This document shows positions 1 through 6,344 of a DNA stretch of 6,766 bases, piece by piece (positions within the stretch are counted from its first letter, which is position 1; every line of letters starts with the position of its first letter). The notes under the pieces are model-generated. The model had not been told where the DNA came from, did not search any database, and saw nothing but the letters and a program-made list of their open reading frames with translations. A program made the position numbers and the translations under genes. Location of the stretch: positions 1 to 6,766 of the forward strand of contig DQOT01000218.1 in NCBI GenBank assembly GCA_015658495.1, read 5' to 3'. Source of the DNA: Fidelibacterota bacterium. Its GTDB lineage: Bacteria; Fidelibacterota; Marinisomatia; Marinisomatales; UBA1611.

Positions 1-723
1 ATTAAATCCGCAGTAATTGCTGTATCCCTTACAACCTGGGGGCTCAACGCCCAAACGTTGACTGATTTCATAGGCGATTGGACTGGCGTGGAAAATCTGC
101 ATAGTACTACAACATCCTATGAGAATAAAAGTATTTCTATCCTAATATCTGAAGGCGGAGACAGAGAAAACTTCTTGATCTATACATCAACGTCTGATTT
201 CATCTATGACCAGAGCTTGGACTGGGCCTATCATTATGTTGGCTATGATAAAATGACCAATCAACTCATATTCTTGAGACGGTGGATCACACCTATTGGA
301 ACCATTGGTTTTGAAGAATTCCTTTATAATGTTATAGAGTGGAATTACGATTCCTTTGTTGCCGAATATCAATCTGAAAACGGTGAAACCCACCACGAAA
401 TCAGAGTGACATTGAATACCCTCGAATTAGATGAAATACTTCCTGAAAAAATTTCACTCAATCAAAATTTCCCTAATCCGTTTAATCCATCCACAACAAT
501 TACTGTAGAATTAGAGAAGGGAACCGACGGAATCCTTGTTATTTATAATGTGAATGGACAAACGGTAAAAACATTGCATAAGGGGTTCATTAATTCTGGA
601 ATTACTTCATTCCAATGGGATGGGGGTGATCAGGCTGGGTTTTCAGTGAGTGCAGGAACCTATATCTATCGTTTATTGATTGATGGCTATACTCAATCAC
701 AAAAAATGGTACTCCTTAAGTAA
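1..723 (+). CDS. Small secreted protein with possible lipocalin-like body and C-terminal sorting domain (5' end outside window)
   Basis: The reading frame is open from base 1, and its first residues (IKSAVIAVSLTTWGLNAQ) look like the hydrophobic core and end of a Sec signal peptide, with cleavage likely after LNA. The true start is therefore a few codons before the window, and the TTG at 58 is inside the gene. The visible part is 240 residues. Residues about 20-145 form a beta-rich body starting FIGDWTG; a GxW element near the mature N-terminus recalls lipocalin/calycin barrels, but this is a weak resemblance and no function can be named. Residues about 147-240 are a type IX secretion-type (FlgD-Ig-like) sorting domain, with NFPNPFNPSTTI, then VIYNVNGQTVKTL, then a final KMVLLK. 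The protein is expected to be exported through Sec and then carried to the cell surface or medium. It lies 38 bases upstream of the large metalloprotease on the same strand with no terminator between them, so cotranscription is plausible. Confidence 0.85.
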   Translation: MKSAVIAVSLTTWGLNAQTLTDFIGDWTGVENLHSTTTSYENKSISILISEGGDRENFLIYTSTSDFIYDQSLDWAYHYVGYDKMTNQLIFLRRWITPIGTIGFEEFLYNVIEWNYDSFVAEYQSENGETHHEIRVTLNTLELDEILPEKISLNQNFPNPFNPSTTITVELEKGTDGILVIYNVNGQTVKTLHKGFINSGITSFQWDGGDQAGFSVSAGTYIYRLLIDGYTQSQKMVLLK

Positions 724-761
724 GTATCATTCCTTTTTAAACACTACATTTTTCAAAAATC

Positions 762-3700
762 ATGAAACTCTTTAAGCGCTTTACTCCTATCTTTGTATCT
801 ATTTCTGTAATCTTTGCAACTTGGTTCGATGATATCCCAAGAACAATTACCCAACCCAATGGGGAAATCATTGACTGTTTTGTAACCGGCGACCAATATG
901 GAAGAAGACTCCATGATGCCAATGATTTCACCATGATCATGAACCCGGAAGATGGATATTATTATTATGCTTATTCAGACTTTAATGGTGACTTGATTCC
1001 ATCTGACCTGGTTGTAGGCCATGGAGACCCGGAAGCCTATGGGTTGACCTCTGGCCTCTCCATCAGTTTGGAAGAATATCAGCGTAACAAAACTTTTTAT
1101 CATAATCCCGAATCCTCCCGTGAAACGAGAGATGCACCCACATCCGGGGTAATTTCACAGATCAATGTTTTCATTCGTTTTGTTGATGATCCGGAGTTTA
1201 TTCAGCCACGATCTTACTATGATGCCGTTTTTCAAACAGATGAAGATGAGCCATCCTTACGTCATTACTTCTGGGAAGTCTCTTATAATACACTGTTGGT
1301 GAATACATACCATTTCCCTGAAACGACAGATGATATCAATACGTCATATCAAGATCTACATCCCAGAAGCTATTATGAGCCCTATTCAGGGACTAATCCC
1401 AATGGATATCAGGACAGTAATGAACGTACCCAACGTGAACATACTTTATTGGCCAATGCACTTAATTCCATTGCCAGTCAGGTATCTCCTTTATATGATA
1501 TTGATGCAAATGATGATGGGATGGTTGATGCTGTTTCTTTTGTGATCTATGGCGGGCCGGGAGATTGGGCAGACCTGCTATGGCCGCACCGTTGGTCACT
1601 TTATACCCAAACGGTCATGATAAACGGTGCTCAGGTATGGGATTATCTCTTTATGCTATCAGAATCCTGGTATTTCAATGTTGGAGTGCTTTGCCACGAA
1701 TTTTTTCATGTATTGGGTGCACCCGACCTTTACCACTATGATGGGGGTGGAGCTCCCGTAGCCGTTGGCGGATGGGACGTTATGGACGCCAATACCAATC
1801 CTCCTCAATACCCATCTGCTTTTATGAAATGGAAATATGGCGATTGGCTGGATGACCTTCCCGAAATTACCGAAAGTGGTACTTATTCGATCAATCCATT
1901 GCAACAACAGGAAAATGCAATTTATAAAATCGCCTCTGCTAATTCCGAAACAGAATATTTTGTTGTTGAATATAGGAGGAAAGAAGGCCTTTATGACATT
2001 AATACACCGGGAAACCGAAATGGTCTAGTCGTATACAGAATTAACACATCAGCGGGGAATGGGAATGCCCAAGGCCCCCCCGATGAAATTTATTGTTATC
2101 GGTCCGGTGGCACCCTCACGAACAACGGTAGTTTTGATTTAGCACCCTACAGTTCAGATTATGGACATACATCCTTAAATGATGGGACAAACCCGGCCTG
2201 TTTCCTCTATAATAGTGGGAATGGCGGCGATGGCGGACTAAACATGTTAAATGTTACCAGTGCAGATGAATCCATTTCATTCACCGTGTCTTTTGGTGTA
2301 CCGGAGATTGAAGTGAATCCAGGTGAACTCAATTTTAATTTAACCTCTGGAGATTTTGAAAATCAGACCGTGACACTCACCAATGTTGGAGAGGCGGAAA
2401 CCCAATTGAATTATTCCATAAATGTAGCAGGTGATATACCCTTTACGAACCCGCAGGGGGGACCTGACGGAGGGAATTATTATTGGACTTCCTCAGCAGA
2501 GGAACCAGGGATGGAATATGAATGGATCGACATCGAGGATAATGCCACTCAACTCAACTTTACCCATAATGACTTATTTGCCGACAGTCCGGTTGAATTG
2601 CCTTTCGAATTTGAATTTTTTAACGAATCATATAATTATGTTGAAGTCAATGCCAACGGTTGGCTGGGATGGAACAGTCAAAATGAAAATGCATGGTTGA
2701 ATAGCGACCTACCCTCGCCCAGTGCACCTCGGCCGGCCATATTTGGATTTTGGGATGATCTCAATCCAAATAATGAAAACGGAAATTCTTATTCATCCGG
2801 AAATATTTATTACCATGTCAATCAGGATCGAGCAGTTATCTGGTACCATGATGTGGTTCGGTGGAATCCTGATGATTGGGGACAATTTGATTTTCAAATC
2901 GTCTTGTATCCTGATGGCTCCTTTGCTGCAAATTACCGAAATATGGAAGGTGTCCTGAATTCCGGCACCATTGGATTCCAGAATAATGATGGCAATATGG
3001 GTACGCAAATTGCTTCAAACGAAGTTTATATTTCCAATGAATTCAGTTGGGATGCGGCTCAAGCAGAACAGGACGTCTCTTGGATAATTTTGTCTTCGAG
3101 TTCAGGTGACTTGTCCGGGGTACTCTTTGGTGGAGAATCCACCGAAATTTATGTCCAGGTTGTAACGAGTGGAATGGATCCAGGCCTTTATACCGCGAAC
3201 ATCAATGTAACTGCTCCAAATTTAGATCCTACCAGTATTGGTGTAAACCTGTTTGTCTCCGGAGATAATACAACACCAACCCTCCCGAATATTGATATTT
3301 CATCATCAGAAAATGGTATCGTGGATTTACCGGATGATGTGGATCCTCTGTTCAGCAATGTGGCTTCCAGGTACACTCATATTATGGCACCTAATGGCGA
3401 TTTGATCCAATTTCTGATCCAGGATGATTTCACAGTTACGCAAATTTTACACGCCCGCCGCGTGCTTGAATCTTATCTCACAAACATTCCGGGGAGCGAC
3501 TGGGGCAGTGACAAATCGAATGTTGCCAACGCCATGGCAGCCAGTAATGCAATTATGTTTCTTTTGAACGATGAGGACGAATATGAAAATCCCGATCTCT
3601 GGGCGCTTTTTGACGCCGGTGTGAATGGGCAGGATCTTCTCGCCATAGAAGTTTTTCCAGAGGGTGCCGCGGAATACATGAACAGTACTGAACGGGATGC

Positions 3701-4736
3701 AAGCTACGAAGAAATTTTACATTTTGTCCATGGATTTGGAATTCAGTTGGCCTTGCCTGCTATGCAAACCGTTCTCGAATCAGCCATGGCAACTGCCATC
3801 AATAATGACATTTATAATCCATTAAATGATCTGCCCGAAGAGGATTATGACGAAGAATACCTGGCCATGGGCCTGGAATGTTATTTTGGAATTTGGAGCC
3901 ATGATCCCAATGGTGATGGGTATAGCGGTGACCAGGAATATGCCTTTATAACCCGGGAAGCCATGGAAACAGGCGATCCTGCCTTATTCAATATCATCAA
4001 TGGCTTTGCAGGAGAAACTTGGGAATACACCGCTGTTTTACCCGTGGGTTTCAATTCCGATTTTTACCTGAATTATCAAGGAGGGTTGGATTATACCTAT
4101 CGCTCCCAATACCTGAAAAATTTCATCACATCCGGAGATCAATCGATCAACTATTATGGCAATGATTATCCCAATGAAATTGCTGGTAACAACGGTGATA
4201 ATCAATTTACCGGTTTCGGTGGTGATGATATACTCACAGGTGGAGATGGCTTGGACAGGGCTATTTACCAGGGTGATTATAATTATTATACTGTTCTGCC
4301 TCCATTTGTAACATGGGATTCGTCTTTCCAGATCATTGATCTATATCCCAATCGTGACGGAACCGACCATCTGTATGATTTTGAAGAAGTTGAATTCAAT
4401 GGCATCATTTATTTGCTGTCAGACTTATTGGAAATGAATTCGAATGATCAATACCCTACAGAATTGTCGCTAGGATCTCCCTATCCAAATCCATTTAATC
4501 CTGCTACATCCATCTCCTTCGATATTGCCGAAACCGGGCAAATTCATTTGGCTGTATATGACTTGAATGGTCGGTTAATCCACACGCTTAAAAATGGCGT
4601 AACCGAACGTGGACATTATGCAGTGATTTGGGATGCAAAAGATGAAAATGGCATTGGTGTTTCTACAGGGATTTATTTTATTAAGCTCAGCTCCTCATCC
4701 TTTCTTAAAACCCAAAAGATTCTCTTCCTGAAATAA
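762..4736 (+). CDS. Multidomain secreted M6-family metalloprotease with split BACON-like domain, RTX repeats and C-terminal sorting domain
   Basis: This 1324-residue secreted protein is a probable zinc endopeptidase. Residues 1 to about 20 are a signal peptide (KLFKR, then a hydrophobic run). Residues 25-100 match the M6 propeptide style (QPNGEIIDCFVTGDQYG, then LHDAND). The catalytic domain is about 130-510: zinc motif HEFFHVLGAPD at 312-322 (H312, H316 and D322 as ligands, E313 as base), Met-turn WDVMD with M341, and a calcium-loop-like DANDDGMVD at 248-256. Residues 514-556 and 769-832 look like two halves of one BACON/ASH-like Ig domain, separated by a beta-sandwich at 557-768 (VNANGWLGW, FGFWDDLNP). 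Residues 840-1141 are an unnamed module containing EEILHFVH (983-990) and an EF-hand-like loop (1048-1059). RTX nonapeptides are at 1142-1168 with their usual flank to about 1223. A PNPFNP-type sorting domain is at 1234-1324. The ATG at 762 is chosen because the signal peptide follows it directly; no Shine-Dalgarno sequence is visible. The protease class is secure; the substrate is unknown. Confidence 0.93.
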   Translation: MKLFKRFTPIFVSISVIFATWFDDIPRTITQPNGEIIDCFVTGDQYGRRLHDANDFTMIMNPEDGYYYYAYSDFNGDLIPSDLVVGHGDPEAYGLTSGLSISLEEYQRNKTFYHNPESSRETRDAPTSGVISQINVFIRFVDDPEFIQPRSYYDAVFQTDEDEPSLRHYFWEVSYNTLLVNTYHFPETTDDINTSYQDLHPRSYYEPYSGTNPNGYQDSNERTQREHTLLANALNSIASQVSPLYDIDANDDGMVDAVSFVIYGGPGDWADLLWPHRWSLYTQTVMINGAQVWDYLFMLSESWYFNVGVLCHEFFHVLGAPDLYHYDGGGAPVAVGGWDVMDANTNPPQYPSAFMKWKYGDWLDDLPEITESGTYSINPLQQQENAIYKIASANSETEYFVVEYRRKEGLYDINTPGNRNGLVVYRINTSAGNGNAQGPPDEIYCYRSGGTLTNNGSFDLAPYSSDYGHTSLNDGTNPACFLYNSGNGGDGGLNMLNVTSADESISFTVSFGVPEIEVNPGELNFNLTSGDFENQTVTLTNVGEAETQLNYSINVAGDIPFTNPQGGPDGGNYYWTSSAEEPGMEYEWIDIEDNATQLNFTHNDLFADSPVELPFEFEFFNESYNYVEVNANGWLGWNSQNENAWLNSDLPSPSAPRPAIFGFWDDLNPNNENGNSYSSGNIYYHVNQDRAVIWYHDVVRWNPDDWGQFDFQIVLYPDGSFAANYRNMEGVLNSGTIGFQNNDGNMGTQIASNEVYISNEFSWDAAQAEQDVSWIILSSSSGDLSGVLFGGESTEIYVQVVTSGMDPGLYTANINVTAPNLDPTSIGVNLFVSGDNTTPTLPNIDISSSENGIVDLPDDVDPLFSNVASRYTHIMAPNGDLIQFLIQDDFTVTQILHARRVLESYLTNIPGSDWGSDKSNVANAMAASNAIMFLLNDEDEYENPDLWALFDAGVNGQDLLAIEVFPEGAAEYMNSTERDASYEEILHFVHGFGIQLALPAMQTVLESAMATAINNDIYNPLNDLPEEDYDEEYLAMGLECYFGIWSHDPNGDGYSGDQEYAFITREAMETGDPALFNIINGFAGETWEYTAVLPVGFNSDFYLNYQGGLDYTYRSQYLKNFITSGDQSINYYGNDYPNEIAGNNGDNQFTGFGGDDILTGGDGLDRAIYQGDYNYYTVLPPFVTWDSSFQIIDLYPNRDGTDHLYDFEEVEFNGIIYLLSDLLEMNSNDQYPTELSLGSPYPNPFNPATSISFDIAETGQIHLAVYDLNGRLIHTLKNGVTERGHYAVIWDAKDENGIGVSTGIYFIKLSSSSFLKTQKILFLK
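4185..4265 (+). repeat. Three RTX (hemolysin-type) calcium-binding nonapeptide repeats
   Basis: Three consecutive nine-residue units, GNNGDNQFT, GFGGDDILT and GGDGLDRAI (residues 1142-1168 of the metalloprotease), fit the GGxGxDxUx pattern. The first is degenerate and the other two are good matches. Such repeats bind calcium in parallel beta-roll turns. The following residues, about 1168-1223 (YQGDYNYYTV, later NRDGTDHLYDFEEVEF), match the flank that commonly closes RTX rolls in other proteins. Three repeats is few for a type I secretion substrate, and the protein carries a different sorting tag at its C-terminus. Confidence 0.8.
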
Positions 4737-4746
4737 TCTTCTTTAC

Positions 4747-4770
4747 GTGTGAGTAATATCACACTTTTTT
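4747..4770 (+). terminator. Intrinsic (rho-independent) terminator after the metalloprotease gene
   Basis: A perfect 6-bp stem, GTGTGA (4747-4752) with TCACAC (4759-4764), has a 6-base loop and is followed at once by six T residues (4765-4770). It starts 11 bases after the stop codon of the metalloprotease. The stem is short but correctly placed, and it separates the secreted-protein unit from the pilus operon. Confidence 0.75.
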
Positions 4771-4797
4771 CCGTTTTCCAATTGAGTTGGGAGAAGT

Positions 4798-4818
4798 CCA
4801 TCGTCCGCACGGAGATGG
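4798..4818. promoter_or_regulatory. Imperfect dyad upstream of the pilin gene
   Basis: CCATC (4798-4802) pairs with GATGG (4814-4818), and TCCG (4804-4807) pairs with CGGA (4810-4813), with G4803 unpaired and CA at the centre. Nine of ten positions on the left arm are matched. There is no T-tract behind it, so it is not a second terminator. It sits 22 bases before a TATAAT box, a position suited to an operator or an activator site. Function is inferred only from position and symmetry. Confidence 0.4.
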
Positions 4819-4840
4819 CTAATTATTTCTAACTCATTAA

Positions 4841-4846
4841 TATAAT
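4841..4846 (+). promoter_or_regulatory. Candidate -10 box for the pilus operon
   Basis: A perfect TATAAT lies in the intergenic region between the metalloprotease terminator and the pilin start. No recognisable TTGACA-like -35 element lies 16-18 bases upstream, where the sequence is around GGCTAATT, so an activator or a lineage-specific -35 would be needed. Transcription from it would start around 4852-4854 and give a very short leader beginning at the Shine-Dalgarno sequence. AT-rich chance occurrence is possible. Confidence 0.3.
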
Positions 4847-4852
4847 TGAAAT

Positions 4853-4859
4853 AAGGAGA
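4853..4859 (+). promoter_or_regulatory. Shine-Dalgarno sequence of the pilin gene
   Basis: AAGGAGA ends nine bases before the ATG at 4869, a near-ideal anti-16S match and spacing. It supports this ATG as the start and contrasts with the metalloprotease and minor pilin genes, which show no such motif. Confidence 0.8.
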
Positions 4860-4868
4860 CAGAAAGTC

Positions 4869-5282
4869 ATGAACCTTAAACGGAAAACACAATCTGGTTT
4901 TACTATGATTGAAATCATGGTTGTGGTTGTCATTGTAGCGATCCTTGCTGTGATTGCATTACCTACCTATTTAGACTATGTTAAAAGTTCCTATGCCTCA
5001 GAAGCCCGGACGGTGATGTCCAATATCAATAATGCGTCCAAAATGTTTTTTCAGACCAAAGGGCAATGGCCGGGGGAAGTTGAAGAATTAGAGCGTGCAG
5101 GACAATTGGATTTGAGTCGTTCAACCAAATTGAAATGGTCTTTTCGTATTGAATTGAATGACGAAGGCGGGCGCATTACAGCCACCAGCACAGAAGAAAT
5201 GTCTGGCGGTGCTGGACATGAGGTTGTCTATGATGCAGACAACGGAAAATTTACCGGATACGGTTCACCTGAAGGAGAATAG
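4869..5282 (+). CDS. Type IV pilin-like prepilin
   Basis: This 137-residue protein has a class III (prepilin) signal. A short positive leader (MNLKRKTQSG) is followed by FTMIEIMVVVVIVAILAVIA, with prepilin peptidase cleavage expected between G10 and F11 and the conserved Glu at mature position 5 (E15). The hydrophobic helix, about 11-32, would anchor the subunit in the inner membrane and then form the fibre core. The amphipathic continuation (YLDYVKSSYASEARTVMSNI) and the W67-P68 region are usual for PilA/PilE/GspG-type pilins. There are no cysteines, so the C-terminal disulfide loop of classic PilA is absent. A GspG-type calcium site is not obvious. The gene heads an operon with pilT six bases downstream, which favours a type IV pilus subunit over a type II secretion pseudopilin, although the latter cannot be excluded. 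Whether it is the major subunit is not determined. Confidence 0.9.
   Translation: MNLKRKTQSGFTMIEIMVVVVIVAILAVIALPTYLDYVKSSYASEARTVMSNINNASKMFFQTKGQWPGEVEELERAGQLDLSRSTKLKWSFRIELNDEGGRITATSTEEMSGGAGHEVVYDADNGKFTGYGSPEGE
5272..5277 (+). promoter_or_regulatory. Shine-Dalgarno sequence of pilT, inside the end of the pilin gene
   Basis: AAGGAG lies within the last codons of the pilin gene, 11 bases before the pilT ATG at 5289. A ribosome finishing the pilin would be over the pilT start region, which suggests translational coupling. Confidence 0.7.
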
Positions 5283-5288
5283 TCCTTT

Positions 5289-6341
5289 ATGGATTTAAAC
5301 AAACTTCTCGCTTACTCCGTTGATAGTGGCGCATCGGACCTTCACTTGAGTGTGGGATCCATTCCCATGGTTCGTATTAATGGAACCATGCAGCCGCTGA
5401 ATATGGATCCGCTTAAGCAGGAAGATATGGAATCCATCCTGCCACAGGTCCTGGATAAGGATCAAATTAAGAAATTTGAAGAACGGAAAGAGATCGATTT
5501 TTCTGCAAGTCTTGCGGGGAAAGGACGGTTCCGGGTCAATTTCTTTAACCAGATCAAAGGATTGGCCGGCGTCTTTCGTACCATCCCTGAAGTGGTAAAA
5601 GACTTTGATGATCTTGGGATCCCGCCCGTCCTGAAAAACCTGGCATTATTAGACCGTGGTCTTGTCCTTTTGACGGGGCCGACCGGTTCGGGTAAAAGTA
5701 CAACCCTGGCTGCCATGGTGGATCATATCAATACGCAACGAAAATGCCATATCATTACTATTGAAGATCCTGTCGAGTATTTCCATCATACCAAGGAAAG
5801 TTTGATCAACCAGCGTGAACTGGGCGCCAATACACATAGTTTTGCCAACGCCATGCGCTCTGCACTCCGGGAAGATCCTGATGTGATCCTGGTGGGTGAG
5901 ATGCGTGACCTTGAAACCATAGCATTGGCCTTAACAGCCGCCGAAACAGGACATTTGGTTCTGTCAACCCTGCACACCTCCAATGCAGTGAAAACCATTG
6001 ACCGTATCATTGATATTTTTCCATCAGGTCAAAAGAGCCAGATACGTTCCATGTTATCTGAAAGTCTAGAAGCAGTGATCGCACAAAAATTGCTGAAAAC
6101 CAAGGATGGCAAAGGTCGGGTTCCAGCCTGTGAAGTTATGATTGCCAATACGGCTATCCGGAACTTGATTCGCGAGGATAGAATCTACCAAATTCCATCC
6201 ATCATTCAGTCTGGTGGAGTTGAAGGGATGCAATCATTGGATCAAGATTTACAGCGATTGGTTACACAGGGCAACATCGAAAGAAAAATGGCCCAGAATA
6301 TTGCCGAAAATCCAAAACTTTTCACCCAAAACGTATTATAA
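5289..6341 (+). CDS. pilT: Type IV pilus retraction ATPase PilT
   Basis: This 350-residue cytoplasmic hexameric ATPase of the GspE/PilB/PilT secretion ATPase family depolymerises type IV pili and so drives twitching motility or DNA uptake. The N-terminal PAS-like domain is about 1-100 (SGASDLHLSVGSIPMVRING). The RecA-like domain shows Walker A GPTGSGKST (130-138, K136), the Asp box ITIEDPVEY (157-163, counted loosely), Walker B DVILVGEMRD (198-207, E204) and the His box TGHLVLSTLHT (220-230, H222 and H229). AIRNLIRE at 289-296 is the retraction signature of PilT rather than PilB, and is followed by the conserved YQIPSIIQSG. Length is normal for PilT (about 340-370) and all catalytic motifs are intact. 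The start is supported by an upstream AAGGAG. It lies between a pilin and a minor pilin gene. PilU is a paralogous alternative, but the AIRNLIRE motif and length favour PilT. Confidence 0.97.
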   Translation: MDLNKLLAYSVDSGASDLHLSVGSIPMVRINGTMQPLNMDPLKQEDMESILPQVLDKDQIKKFEERKEIDFSASLAGKGRFRVNFFNQIKGLAGVFRTIPEVVKDFDDLGIPPVLKNLALLDRGLVLLTGPTGSGKSTTLAAMVDHINTQRKCHIITIEDPVEYFHHTKESLINQRELGANTHSFANAMRSALREDPDVILVGEMRDLETIALALTAAETGHLVLSTLHTSNAVKTIDRIIDIFPSGQKSQIRSMLSESLEAVIAQKLLKTKDGKGRVPACEVMIANTAIRNLIREDRIYQIPSIIQSGGVEGMQSLDQDLQRLVTQGNIERKMAQNIAENPKLFTQNVL

Positions 6342-6344
6342 TCT

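Noticed and set aside
58..60. TTG as the start codon of the first gene
   Set aside because: The frame is open upstream to base 1 and encodes a convincing signal peptide ending LNA-Q. Starting at the TTG would remove it, so the start lies outside the window.
748..760. AT palindrome ATTTTT-C-AAAAAT before the metalloprotease start as a terminator or operator
   Set aside because: The loop would be a single base, the arms are pure A/T and no T-tract follows. It cannot form a useful RNA hairpin and is expected by chance in AT-rich spacer.
3708..3731. EEILHFVH as a fully functional second HExxH active site
   Set aside because: The first His of the motif is Glu. Without structural or conservation data it is only reported as a degenerate, possibly metal-binding, motif.
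5462..6010. Antisense reading frames across pilT
   Set aside because: They are short, lie opposite a strongly conserved gene, and their proteins are Arg/Ser-rich shadows with no recognisable domain.
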